Origin: Planctomycetia bacterium
Lineage (GTDB): Bacteria > Planctomycetota > Phycisphaerae > UBA1845 > Fen-1342
NCBI GenBank assembly: GCA_015709575.1
Contig: CP054190.1
Location: forward strand, 1,612,001 to 1,676,000
Length of the DNA stretch: 64,000 bases
Direction: 5' to 3'
Of the stretch, positions 9,546-18,255 are shown piece by piece; positions within the stretch are counted from its first letter, which is position 1, and each line of letters starts with the position of its first letter. Below the pieces are notes generated by a model. That model saw only the letters and a list, made by a program, of their open reading frames with translations. It made no database searches and was not told the origin of the DNA. The position numbers were made by a program, and so were the translations under genes.

Positions 9546-11980
9546 GGCATGACTCCTGAATCCGGGCGCTGGGCCGCGGAGGCGGCGCTGGTGTGTGAAA
9601 GCAGCGCGGTTGCGGACACGACGGTCAGATAGGCGTCCCACTCGGCGCGGGACTGGCCGTCGGCGGTTGAGAAGTTTTGTTCCGGCATGTTGCGCAGCAG
9701 CCAGCGGGCGCGCTCGATGGCGCGCGACGCCTCCACCACGCGGCCCTTGCGCAGGTTGATGTTGGCGACCTGCACCTGCGCAGCGAGCGCGGCGGGGTCG
9801 TCCTCGTAGCGCGCGGAGATCTGTCGGAAGGTGGCCAGTGCCTCCTCCAGCGCTTCGGGGCTGCCCAGTTCGAGCAGGCAGTCCCCGCGATAAGAGAGCG
9901 CCAGGCGGCGGTAGACGTCGGCTTCGTCCGGGTCCATGGTCGTTGGCTCGCGCAGCCCCAGCTCGAGCAACTCGAACTGCGCGGCCGCCTGCCGCAAGCG
10001 GGCGTCGGATTCGGCCAGCGCGACGTCGGTGGCCAGCGCGCCGTCCGGCAGGCGCCGCAGCGCGAGTGCGCTGCGGCGGAATGCGTCGCCGAGCATGAAT
10101 TGCGCCCGGGCGGCGGCCGGATCGTGCGGATAGAGCGTCAGGAAGTTTTCGAGCCGCACGATCGCGGCGGTGTGCTGTTGATCGATGTACAGCAGGTCGC
10201 AGAGCGCCAGCAGGCCGTCGCGGTAGACGGCGGCGGTCGGGGAGAGCGTGTCGTCGTGGAGCAGCTCCTCCAGGCGCTTGCGGGCACGAGGCAGGTCCTC
10301 CGGACCGGCCACGGCCAGGCAGGCGGCGCTGCGCAGCATGGCGATCTTGGCCTCGGCCAGCTTCGGATAGCGCTGCATCACCTCTTCGTAATTGGCATTG
10401 GCGTCGATGATGCGGCCGTCGGCCTCAAGCGTCTGGCCGAGTTGCAGCAGCGCGGCAGGCAGGCGCGCGTCGCCGGCCCGGCCGTCCAGAAACTGCCGCA
10501 GCGTGCGCTGCGCGTGCTCGTAGGCGCCGGCGCGATCGAATTGCTGAACGGCGTTCCAGGTTAGATCGGCGAAGCGCTGCTCATTCAATCGCGAGCGCGC
10601 CGCAGCGGCCTCGTAGCCGTGGCCGGCCTGCTCGTGATGGTGGCGCATCAGCACGTCGTTGGCGGCGGCCTCTGCGGCGCGCGCGTGGGCGCGTGCCAGC
10701 CCCTCCATCAGGTCGGCCTGGGGCGGGCCTTCGCCGTCGGCGGCGTTCTTGTCAGGGCTGACCTGGGCAGCCGCGCGCATGTACGCGGCGGCGGTGTCAT
10801 AGTCCGCGGCGGCGTAGCGGTTTTCGAACATGCGCACCAGCGCCGTGCGCATCGCGGCGGCCCCGGGGTGCGGGTCCTGGGCGTCACGGCGGAGCATATG
10901 AAGATCGGTCTGCAGCGCGCCGAGGGCGTCCTCATGACGACCGAGCATCGCCAGCGCCTCGGCGCGCGCGATCGAGGCCCGCACGAAGAGATCGACCGCG
11001 TTACGCGGCACGCTGTCGCCGGCGCCGGCGTTGGTGAGGGCGGCGTCGAGATCTCCCAGCGCTTCGTACGGGCGCAGCTCCGCCAGGTGAATCGCGCCGC
11101 TGAGCCAGCGGTTCATCGCCGTCAGAGGGGCCAGTTCGCCGACGCGGCTTTCCTCGCGCTCGTTCTGCTCGGCCCATTCATCTATCCAGGCGATGATCGG
11201 CAGGGCTTCATCGACGCGGCCGTCGCTCACCAGCACCTGTGCGTTCAGCAGCTCCAGGTATCCGTGCACCGGGGTGTTTCGCAGCCGCTCGCCGTAGCGC
11301 TCCAGCAGCGCACGGGCCGCGGGCGCGTCGCCGCGGTCGAGGGCGTCGTTCACGCCGCGGCTCAGCGCCCATGTGACGAAGCGCGGGCTGACACCATCAT
11401 CCAGCAGCAGCTCGTGCAGGCAGGCGTCGCGCTCGGCGTGGGCATCGGCGTGGTTTCGCAGCACACGGATCAGCGACATGCGCGCTTCGCGGGCCTGTGC
11501 CGGCGTGGGGTCGAGCTTGAGCGCTGCGCGGTATTGCTCGGCGGCGCTGTTGCGATCGCGCAGCCAGTCGTGCGCCCAGGCCAGGCGCAGTCGCAGCTCG
11601 GCGCTGTCGGGGGCGCCCAATTCGGCCGCCTCGGCTTCATGGTCCAGCAGCAACGTGAGGTTTGCGGCGATCGGCGTGCGGCGCTGCGATTCCATGCGGT
11701 GCAGCAACTCGCCGATCAGCCGATGAAGCGTCGCGCGTCGCGCGCGGGTCAGCGGCGGCTCGGTTCTCAGCAGGGCGGCGGCGCCGTCGATCGCGTCGAG
11801 GTAGTGCCCGGCCTGCGACAGCGCGAGCACGTCGGTCACGAGGGAATCGACATCCGGCGGCGCCGGGACGGGCCGCAGGCGGTACAGCACGGTTCCGGCG
11901 ACCGCCATCGCGCAGAGCGCCAGCGGGATCTGCCAACGCAGCGAAAAGAGCGAACGCAGACTGTCGAGCGCCGCGCGCAT
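9542..11980 (-). CDS. Membrane-anchored TPR-repeat protein
   Basis: A large protein of 812 residues with one N-terminal transmembrane helix (about residues 15-33, after a short basic head) and then a long helical array of tetratricopeptide-like repeats. Examples are SAEQYRAALKLDPTPAQAREA near 140, a unit around ALLQLGQTLEADGRIIDANANYEEVMQRYP near 500, and further units toward the C terminus. No catalytic motif is seen. It probably faces the periplasm and works as a scaffold. It is the first gene of the minus-strand block leading to the FlgN-like, kinase and regulator genes, so a flagellar or cell-envelope role is possible but not shown. The start has no strong ribosome site. Confidence 0.75.
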   Translation of the reverse strand: MRAALDSLRSLFSLRWQIPLALCAMAVAGTVLYRLRPVPAPPDVDSLVTDVLALSQAGHYLDAIDGAAALLRTEPPLTRARRATLHRLIGELLHRMESQRRTPIAANLTLLLDHEAEAAELGAPDSAELRLRLAWAHDWLRDRNSAAEQYRAALKLDPTPAQAREARMSLIRVLRNHADAHAERDACLHELLLDDGVSPRFVTWALSRGVNDALDRGDAPAARALLERYGERLRNTPVHGYLELLNAQVLVSDGRVDEALPIIAWIDEWAEQNEREESRVGELAPLTAMNRWLSGAIHLAELRPYEALGDLDAALTNAGAGDSVPRNAVDLFVRASIARAEALAMLGRHEDALGALQTDLHMLRRDAQDPHPGAAAMRTALVRMFENRYAAADYDTAAAYMRAAAQVSPDKNAADGEGPPQADLMEGLARAHARAAEAAANDVLMRHHHEQAGHGYEAAAARSRLNEQRFADLTWNAVQQFDRAGAYEHAQRTLRQFLDGRAGDARLPAALLQLGQTLEADGRIIDANANYEEVMQRYPKLAEAKIAMLRSAACLAVAGPEDLPRARKRLEELLHDDTLSPTAAVYRDGLLALCDLLYIDQQHTAAIVRLENFLTLYPHDPAAARAQFMLGDAFRRSALALRRLPDGALATDVALAESDARLRQAAAQFELLELGLREPTTMDPDEADVYRRLALSYRGDCLLELGSPEALEEALATFRQISARYEDDPAALAAQVQVANINLRKGRVVEASRAIERARWLLRNMPEQNFSTADGQSRAEWDAYLTVVSATALLSHTSAASAAQRPDSGVMP

Positions 11981-12176
11981 GATCGATCCCGGGGCGAACC
12001 GCCAGCGATGCGGTTCGTACCGGGTCTATCGGCGGAGTTTGCGCCGCCGGGCCAGCCCGGGCGCGCACCCCGCGGAATCACCCGGCCGCCGGAGTGGGTC
12101 GATGCGTCGACGCGCGGGGTTTGCCGGTCGCAGAATCCTGCCGATAGAGGATAGAAGCGGGAACCGGAGTTGCGTG

Positions 12177-13598
12177 GTGCAGACGCCCAGCCTGCAAGTG
12201 CTGCTTGTGACCTCGGATGCGGCCCTGCGCGCCGCGGCCGCGGATTCCGCGCCCACCACGGACTCGCTGATCCACGTGCGCGGCGACGACCCGGCCGTGG
12301 CCGCCGTCGGCGGGCACTACGCCCAGGTCTGGATCGATCTGGACACCGCCCCGCGCGAGATCGCCGCGACCGGGGTGCGCCGGGTTTACTTTCACTCCAG
12401 CGGAACGGTTGAGCTGCGCGGCGTGGCGCCCGGGTTGTTCGTGCGAAAGCCGTGCACCGCGGCGGTGTGGCGCATGCTCTGGTCCGGATCGGCCTCGCGC
12501 GGCGCGGTGCGCTACGCCGCGGCATCGGCCGGCACGGAGGGCGGCGTTCCCGACTGGTTGCTGACATTCCAGGAACTCGAGCTGAGCGCTCTGTGTCACA
12601 AGTGCGTGACGCGGCTGCCGGCACAACTCGGCTTCGAGCACGCCTCGCTCTATCTGCACGATCCCCATCGGCGGCTGCTGACGCTGGCGGAGACGAACGA
12701 CACGCGGCCGGTGGAGCTGGCCGTGCCGCTGGACGGGGCCGGCACGCTGATGACGGCGGTGGCGCGGGCGGGCGAACCGCTGGTCACGCTGGACGTGGAG
12801 CAGGTGCGCCAGCGGCGCGGCATCGAGCGGCGCGACGCGCCGACCCGGCCCTATCGGGACAAGAGCTGCCTGATCGCGCCGTTGCTGGCCGACGGCCAGC
12901 TGCGCGGGGTGTTGAATCTCAGCGGGCGCAGCGCACCGGCGGAGGACATCGACCTGCGCGGGCTGGAGCGCGTGCTGGCGTTCGTGGCGCGGGCGCTGTG
13001 GCACGCGCAGGTCTACGAACAGGCCCGCACCGATGCGCGCGTGGACGGGCTGACGGGGCTGTACAACTACCGTTGGCTGCATGAGACGCTGGCCCGCGAG
13101 ATCGGGCGGGCGGAACGCTTCGGTGAGCCGTTGTCGCTGCTTGTGGCCGACCTCGACGGCCTGAAGGACATCAACGATCGCCACGGCCACGTCGCGGGTG
13201 ATGCCGCGCTGCGCGAAGCGGCGCAGCGGATGCAGGCGGCGGCGCGCGGCTCGGATTCGCTGGCACGGGTCGGCGGGGATGAGTTCGTGATGATCCTTCC
13301 GCACGCGGACGAGCAGGGTGCGGCCGGTGTCGCGGCGCGCGTCTGCGAGCTGATCCGGCGGGAGCCGGTCCCGTATCGCGGGGAGTCGATCCGGCTGAGC
13401 ATCAGCGTGGGGGTGGCCACGTGGCGAACGGGGGAAGACTCGTCGGCGCTGCTGGAGCGGGCGGATCGACAGATGTACGAGGCCAAGCGGGCGGCGGCGG
13501 CGGACGGCGGGGCAGCCCCCGTGGCCGGCCGGCGCAGCCGGTTTGAGCCTTCGGAGCCGATCATCAACCTCGATGCGCTGCGCCGCCGCAAGCGCTGA
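12177..13598 (+). CDS. GAF-GGDEF diguanylate cyclase
   Basis: This enzyme makes cyclic di-GMP from two GTP. The protein has 473 residues. Residues 1-115 are an unrecognised input region with a receiver-like look (LQVLLVTSDAALRAAA at the start); a GAF-like domain covers about 130-275. The catalytic domain has the intact GGDEF at 366-370. The product-inhibition site RGSD sits at 357-360, exactly five residues before GGDEF, so feedback control by c-di-GMP is expected. I chose GTG at 12177 with GGAG 7 bases upstream; another GTG lies three bases earlier. It is divergent from the flagellar block, which fits a motility/surface switch. Confidence 0.92.
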   Translation: MQTPSLQVLLVTSDAALRAAAADSAPTTDSLIHVRGDDPAVAAVGGHYAQVWIDLDTAPREIAATGVRRVYFHSSGTVELRGVAPGLFVRKPCTAAVWRMLWSGSASRGAVRYAAASAGTEGGVPDWLLTFQELELSALCHKCVTRLPAQLGFEHASLYLHDPHRRLLTLAETNDTRPVELAVPLDGAGTLMTAVARAGEPLVTLDVEQVRQRRGIERRDAPTRPYRDKSCLIAPLLADGQLRGVLNLSGRSAPAEDIDLRGLERVLAFVARALWHAQVYEQARTDARVDGLTGLYNYRWLHETLAREIGRAERFGEPLSLLVADLDGLKDINDRHGHVAGDAALREAAQRMQAAARGSDSLARVGGDEFVMILPHADEQGAAGVAARVCELIRREPVPYRGESIRLSISVGVATWRTGEDSSALLERADRQMYEAKRAAAADGGAAPVAGRRSRFEPSEPIINLDALRRRKR

Positions 13599-13622
13599 CG
13601 CCGCGCGTCCATCGCGGGCTTC

Positions 13623-14834
13623 TCAGCGCGGGAGGGGGACGTTCCGATCCACTGCGTGACTCGAGGCGGACTCGCCGGCGCCGCGTGCCTGCCGCTCGGT
13701 GCTTGCGCTGATCCGTTGCAATGCTTCCTCCGCGACGATCATCGCCGCCGATGGTCGCGCGATTCGGAGCGCGGCGGCGCGCAGCGCCGCGATGCGGGGC
13801 GGATCGGCCAGCAGCGCGCCGACCCGGTGCGCCAGCAGGCGCAGGCTGTTCACCTTGATGGCTGCGCCGTGCTCCAGCAGATAGTCGCTGTTGCGGGCCT
13901 CCTGGCCGGGGATCGGGTTGAGGATGACCAGCGGCAGGCCGCTGACAAGCGCCTCTGAGGCGGTCAATCCGCCCGGTTTGCTGACGGCCACGTCCGCGGC
14001 GCGCATGTAGATGTGCATGTCCTCCGTGAATCCACAGATGGCGATCTGTGAATCGCCCTGGGCGGCGCGCGCCAGCCGCGCGTGCAGCGCATGGTTTCGG
14101 CCACAGATCACGACCACGTGCGGAGCGCCCGGGGCGGCGCGCAGCGCGGCCAGCACTCTCTCCGCCGGGCCGACGCCGAATCCGCCGCAGAGCATCAGCA
14201 CGATCGGACGGTGCAGGGGCAAACCCAGGCGTGATCGGGCGTCAGCGCGATCGAGCGGCTGCTCAAACTCCGCCCTGACGGGGATGCCCGACACACGGAT
14301 GCTGTCCGAGGGGACGCCGAACGACGCGAGATAGGCCTTGCCCTCCGGCGTGGCGGTGAAGTAGCGCTCAGTCGGCGGCTGCACCCACAGGCGGTGTGTC
14401 TCGAAATCGGTGGTGACGGTGAATTGCGGGCAATCGAGCGCGCCGCGTCGGCGAAGCTGGGCGACCAGCTCGGCCGCCAGGAAATGCGTGTTGATGATCA
14501 GGCGCGGCCGGCGCTCACGCAGCAGGGCGGCAACGCGCCGGCTGCACAGGTTCTGGACGCCGGTGCGGATGGCGTCGCGGATGCGCGTGCCGGGGCGGTC
14601 CATCATTTCGTAGAGCCAGCCCATGGCGCCGGGGGCGTGGTTGACGATCGCGAGGTAGCCGCCGGCGTAGAGCGCGCGGAAAAGGCGGTTGGTGAGGTCG
14701 AGGACATCGAGTACCTCGACCGGCGGCGCGGCTGGGCCGGCCGATCGTGCCAGCGCCTGTTCCACCGCCCGGGCGGCCGTCAGGTGACCGGCGCCGGCGG
14801 AGGCGGAGAGAACCAGGATCGGGCCATTGCTCAT
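13623..14834 (-). CDS. MGDG-synthase/MurG-type glycosyltransferase
   Basis: A GT-B fold glycosyltransferase of 403 residues that probably adds a sugar to diacylglycerol or a similar lipid at the inner membrane. The N-terminal domain starts LVLSASAGAGHLTAARAVEQAL, the acceptor-side glycine loop of the MGDG-synthase family. The C-terminal domain has GGFGVGPAERVL and the donor-binding end SKPGGLTASEALVSGLPLVILNPIPGQE, shared with MurG. I chose the ATG at 14834 because the conserved domain starts right after it; the frame extends upstream without family similarity. MurG itself is a less likely alternative, because it lacks the MGDG-synthase N-terminal pattern. Confidence 0.88.
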   Translation of the reverse strand: MSNGPILVLSASAGAGHLTAARAVEQALARSAGPAAPPVEVLDVLDLTNRLFRALYAGGYLAIVNHAPGAMGWLYEMMDRPGTRIRDAIRTGVQNLCSRRVAALLRERRPRLIINTHFLAAELVAQLRRRGALDCPQFTVTTDFETHRLWVQPPTERYFTATPEGKAYLASFGVPSDSIRVSGIPVRAEFEQPLDRADARSRLGLPLHRPIVLMLCGGFGVGPAERVLAALRAAPGAPHVVVICGRNHALHARLARAAQGDSQIAICGFTEDMHIYMRAADVAVSKPGGLTASEALVSGLPLVILNPIPGQEARNSDYLLEHGAAIKVNSLRLLAHRVGALLADPPRIAALRAAALRIARPSAAMIVAEEALQRISASTERQARGAGESASSHAVDRNVPLPR

Positions 14835-14973
14835 ATAAACCCCGCGCCGCGGCGCAACGGAATCGTACCCGCGGAGCGGATGCTCCGTCGTCCAGAGGGG
14901 GTGGAAGAGCGGTTGCGCGCGGGGGACTGACTTGCGTATGCGTAGCCGATGCAGCGGGCGGTCCGGACGCGCT

Positions 14974-15006
14974 GAGAGCCGCGACCGTTCGTCGGCCGCG
15001 GCTCTC
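14974..15006 (-). terminator. Hairpin after the HU-like gene
   Basis: A perfect 10-bp inverted repeat (GAGAGCCGCG and CGCGGCTCTC) lies about 50 bp past the HU-like stop and before the glycosyltransferase start. There is no T-run after it, so termination is only a guess. Confidence 0.35.
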
Positions 15007-15057
15007 GTGCGTGTGATTCGGCGATCGCCGGTCGAAAGACCCGGCAACGGGCTGCGA

Positions 15058-15387
15058 CTACACCATCGACTTGAGGCCCTTGAGCGCGCGGACCTTGACG
15101 ACCTTGCGGGCCGGCTTGGCCTTGACGGTCATCATCTCGCCCGGATTGAAGGGGCTGGGCTTGGTGACGGCCTTGGTAGCCGGCTTGCGGATGACGGTGA
15201 TCTTCATCAGGCCCGGTACGGCGAAGACGCCCGGCCCGCGTGTCAGATCCTTCTTGATGATCGACGTCATGCCCTCGAAAATCTGCGCGACCTGCTTGCG
15301 CGTCACGCCGGCCACTTCGGAGAGTTCGCGGAACAGCTCGGACTTCGCGCGCGGCTTGTTGCTGGCGGACTTGGCTGCCTTGCCCAT
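15058..15387 (-). CDS. HU-family nucleoid DNA-binding protein
   Basis: A small basic protein of 109 residues. It is similar to HU/IHF: the N-terminal helices read KSELFRELSEVAGVTRKQVAQIFEGM, followed by a GPGVFAVPGLMKITVI region in place of the standard beta strands, and a Lys/Arg/Pro-rich C-terminal half (KPATKAVTKPSPFNPGE). The ATG at 15387 is preceded by GGAGG at about 11 bases. The upstream 150 bp are AT-rich compared with the surroundings (TTTTTAGCCTATTTACC), which fits a strong promoter. It should bend and compact DNA. HU variants with a longer basic tail are common in planctomycetes. Confidence 0.85.
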   Translation of the reverse strand: MGKAAKSASNKPRAKSELFRELSEVAGVTRKQVAQIFEGMTSIIKKDLTRGPGVFAVPGLMKITVIRKPATKAVTKPSPFNPGEMMTVKAKPARKVVKVRALKGLKSMV

Positions 15388-15628
15388 GATCTCGGTTGCC
15401 TCCATACGCGGGCCCGCCCGGCGGACCCGCCCTGTATCTCGCCCCCGGGGCCAACCGCGTTGGCCGCTGATTTCGGGGATTATCCGGCGATTTTTAACGG
15501 GAACCGCGAAAAACCGCTTACCAGACGCACTTTTCGCATCTTGCGGCCAAATCGTCAAGGGCGTTCAGCGCACTTTTTAGCCTATTTACCCCTACATTTT
15601 GTGGCCACTCCCGGCCGGCGGCCCACCT

Positions 15629-16678
15629 TCAGTGCTCCTCCGGCTCGGCGTTGATCACGTCCACCATCCGTCGCAGCACGCCGATGTTCTTTCGATCGAA
15701 GCGCAGCTTCAGCCGCGGCTTGTCGGCGAACTCGCCGTGTTCCGAAGGCAGAATATCGCACATCTCGATCCGCCCGCCGCCCGCGATCTGCCGGCCGTAG
15801 TCGTCGTTGAGGCGCTCCAGCGTGGTGGCCGAGAGCGGGCGGTTGAGGCGCAGCACCAGGTCATCGCCGACGTAGCGCATGGAGTGGTACACGCGAAAGA
15901 ATGAAACCACCTCGTCGATCGCCGAGTCGATGTTGTCCGTCACCTGGAAGAGGTCCATGTCGGCCGGGCTGATCATGCCGGTGTGCAGCAGCTCGCGCTC
16001 GACGTATGTTTTCCAGTGCGGCCAGTAGGTGCCGCCGGGGCGCTCCACCATCACGATCGGCACGAGCGCGGCCTTGCCGGTCTGGACGAGCGTGAGCGCT
16101 TCGAATCCCTCGTCCTGCGTGCCGAAACCGCCGGGGAATAGTGCGACGGCGGACGCCTCGCGGATGAACATGACCTTGCGGGTGAAGAAGTAGCGGAAGT
16201 TCACCAGCTTGGCGTCGTTTTCGATGATGTCGTTGGTGCGCTGCTCGAATGGCAGGCGGATGGCGACCCCGAAGCTGGCTTCGCGGCCGGCGCCGCCGTG
16301 TCCGGCTTTCATGATGCCGTCGCCCGCACCCGTGATGACCATCCAGCCGACCTCGCGGATTCGACGGGCGAACTCGACCGCCGCGATGTAGTCGGGATGC
16401 GTCTCCGGGGTGCGGCTGGAGCCGAAGATGCTGATCTTGCGGGCACTGTCGCGAAACGGCTTGAAAACCTTGAACCCGTACCGCAGCTCGGCGAGGGCCT
16501 TGCTCATGAGCTTCATGTCCGCCCGGTCCGGCTCGTCGCGGGCGAGCCGGCACAGCGTCGTCAGCATTTCGGAAAGCATGTCTTCGTTGGGTCCGCTGAG
16601 GTAGCGGGCGGCGAACTCGCGGATTGCGGCGTCGCGCTCGGCGCGCTGGGCTTCTATCGGGGATGTCTCGCTGGCCAT
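15629..16678 (-). CDS. LOG-family (cytokinin riboside phosphoribohydrolase-like) protein
   Basis: A Rossmann-fold protein of 349 residues. The family signature PGGFGTQDEGFE matches the PGGxGTxxE site of LOG/YgdH nucleotide hydrolases, and the upstream VITGAGDGIMKAGHGGA is the matching nucleotide loop. Flanking regions (1-70 and 270-349) extend beyond the minimal LOG domain. This resembles the longer PpnN/YgdH type that cleaves nucleoside monophosphates to base and ribose 5-phosphate. The start at 16678 is chosen for GGAG about 5 bases upstream. The substrate is inferred. Confidence 0.85.
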   Translation of the reverse strand: MASETSPIEAQRAERDAAIREFAARYLSGPNEDMLSEMLTTLCRLARDEPDRADMKLMSKALAELRYGFKVFKPFRDSARKISIFGSSRTPETHPDYIAAVEFARRIREVGWMVITGAGDGIMKAGHGGAGREASFGVAIRLPFEQRTNDIIENDAKLVNFRYFFTRKVMFIREASAVALFPGGFGTQDEGFEALTLVQTGKAALVPIVMVERPGGTYWPHWKTYVERELLHTGMISPADMDLFQVTDNIDSAIDEVVSFFRVYHSMRYVGDDLVLRLNRPLSATTLERLNDDYGRQIAGGGRIEMCDILPSEHGEFADKPRLKLRFDRKNIGVLRRMVDVINAEPEEH

Positions 16679-17006
16679 GCGGTCTCCACGCCGCCCGCCC
16701 GGTGGCGGAGGCGGCACAGGGTTCACGTGCAATAATGGGTTGCCGAGTATACCCGCCGGCGGGGTTGCGCCGGAGGGTTCGGCGGGGAGGGTGGGCTGGG
16801 CAGGCGGTGGCCCGCAGGAGGGGGTTTCGTCTGTTACCGGGGAACGTTACACTTTCGAGAGTGCGCCCGGGTCGTGGAGGAGGAGGAACCCCCCGCGAAG
16901 CCGAGCTGAACCTTATCGCCGCTTTACAACCGGTGCGCGCACCGGTTGCGGAGCGGCTCCGTCGGCCCGGATGGGGCCGCCTGCCGAGCCTTGAGGAGAG
17001 AGGAAC
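16679..17006. other. Divergent intergenic region with a 22-bp perfect palindrome
   Basis: This 328-bp gap separates the LOG-family gene (minus) from the PEP-CTERM gene (plus). It holds a perfect 22-bp palindrome at 16927-16948 (arm CAACCGGTGCG). It lies about 60 bp before the PEP-CTERM start codon, so it could be an operator for a dimeric regulator or an RNA hairpin in the leader. A purine-rich ribosome site (GAGGAGAGAGG) precedes the start. I see no gene in it. Confidence 0.5.
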
Positions 17007-18083
17007 ATGCGAAGCGCTTCGTTCACACGTCTGCTGGCCGCGGGTGTCGCGCTGGCCGGCGCAGCGGCGGTCGTCGCCGCACCGATCACACCCGGCAATC
17101 TGGTGATCTATCGCGTCGGGACAGGCGCTGCGGCGCTCAATACGACAGCGACGGCGGTGTTTCTCGATGAGTACACCACGGCCGGCGCGTTCGTGCAGTC
17201 GATTCCGCTGAGCACGGCCGGCAACGACGCCGTCTCGGCGGTCGGCAACGCCACCACCGAGGGCATCATCAGCCTCTCGCAGGATGGCACGCGGCTGTCG
17301 TTCACCGGTTATCGCAAGGCGACCGGCGGAACGAACCCATCGTCCGACGCCCCCGCCACGACCAACCGCGTCGTCGGCTGGGTGGATCTGAGCGGCGTGC
17401 CGGATGTTTCGACCACGCTGACAGACACCACCGGCACAATCCGCAGCGCGACCACGGTGAACGGATCGACCTATTACGTGAGCACCAGTACGTCGGTGCG
17501 CTACGTCGGCACGCCCGGCCCGGCGACGACGTCGCTCTCGATCGACAACCGCAACAGCCGCCAGGTGAACCTGGCGGACAACATCCTGTACGCCTCGAAC
17601 GGCTCGACGACGATCACCGGCAAGGTGCAGCACTACGGCACGCTGCCGGTGGGCGCCACGGCCGCAACGCCGGCGGTCTCGCTGGCGCTGGCGGATGCGG
17701 TCAACGGCTTCGCGCTGTTTGACCTGGACGCGGGTGTGGCCGGTGCGGACACGATGTACGTCCTGAGCACGGTTCAGTCGCAGTTGCAGAAGTACACCTA
17801 CGACGGCGTGTCGTGGACGCTCAGCGGCACGATCAGCACGGCGGCGCAGAACCTGACCGGCATCGTGTCGGGGTCGAGCGTGGCGCTGTTCCTCACCACC
17901 ACTTCGACGCTCTCGACGATCACCGACGCCAGCGGGTACGGCGGCACACTGGCCGGCGCGCTGACGCCGCTGGCGACGGCGGGCACGAACACCGCGTTCC
18001 GCGGCATCGGCACGATTCCCGAGCCGACGACGGCGGCGCTGATCCTGGCGGGCGCACTGCTGCTGGGTCGTCGCCGCGGGTAA
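17007..18083 (+). CDS. PEP-CTERM sorting domain protein, exported
   Basis: An exported protein of 358 residues. The N-terminal signal peptide ends near VVAAP (about residue 25). The C terminus is a complete PEP-CTERM signal: IPEPTTAALILAGALLLGRRRG has the PEP motif, a hydrophobic helix and a basic end. Exosortase and an EpsH-type pathway are known to process such proteins at the cell envelope. The mature part is Thr/Ser/Gly/Ala-rich with repeated short strands, possibly a beta-propeller-like fold, and has no recognised catalytic motif. No exosortase is in the window. A ribosome site GAGGAGAGAGG lies upstream. An 18-bp-stem hairpin (18164-18204) follows. Confidence 0.85.
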   Translation: MRSASFTRLLAAGVALAGAAAVVAAPITPGNLVIYRVGTGAAALNTTATAVFLDEYTTAGAFVQSIPLSTAGNDAVSAVGNATTEGIISLSQDGTRLSFTGYRKATGGTNPSSDAPATTNRVVGWVDLSGVPDVSTTLTDTTGTIRSATTVNGSTYYVSTSTSVRYVGTPGPATTSLSIDNRNSRQVNLADNILYASNGSTTITGKVQHYGTLPVGATAATPAVSLALADAVNGFALFDLDAGVAGADTMYVLSTVQSQLQKYTYDGVSWTLSGTISTAAQNLTGIVSGSSVALFLTTTSTLSTITDASGYGGTLAGALTPLATAGTNTAFRGIGTIPEPTTAALILAGALLLGRRRG

Positions 18084-18163
18084 GCCTCTGAATCGTGCGA
18101 ATGCAGCCACGGCGACCTGAGCGGCGTCGTTGCTTCGCGCGACCGACGGATGTGAACCTCATC

Positions 18164-18204
18164 AAGCGGGCGGGCTGATCCCCGGCGGATCGGCCCGCCC
18201 GCTT
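18164..18204 (+). terminator. Long-stem hairpin after the PEP-CTERM gene
   Basis: An almost perfect stem of about 18 bp has arms AAGCGGGCGGGCTGATCC and its complement with one G-T mismatch, around a CCGGC loop. It lies between the PEP-CTERM stop and the M28 peptidase start. There is no T-run, so it may act as a terminator or as an mRNA-stabilising hairpin. Confidence 0.5.
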
Positions 18205-18255
18205 CGCGCGCCCGACGGCGGATCGAATACGATCCAGCGCAGGAGACGCAACGGA

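Noticed and set aside
15530-15558. TTGACG as a -35 box of the HU-like gene
   Set aside because: No acceptable -10 element lies at 16-18 bp; the AT-rich zone is reported only as a general promoter region.
15861-18110. Minus-strand open frame of about 749 codons
   Set aside because: It lies across the LOG-family gene in another frame and antisense to the PEP-CTERM gene; no domain is seen, and the composition is Arg/Ala-rich as in shadow frames.
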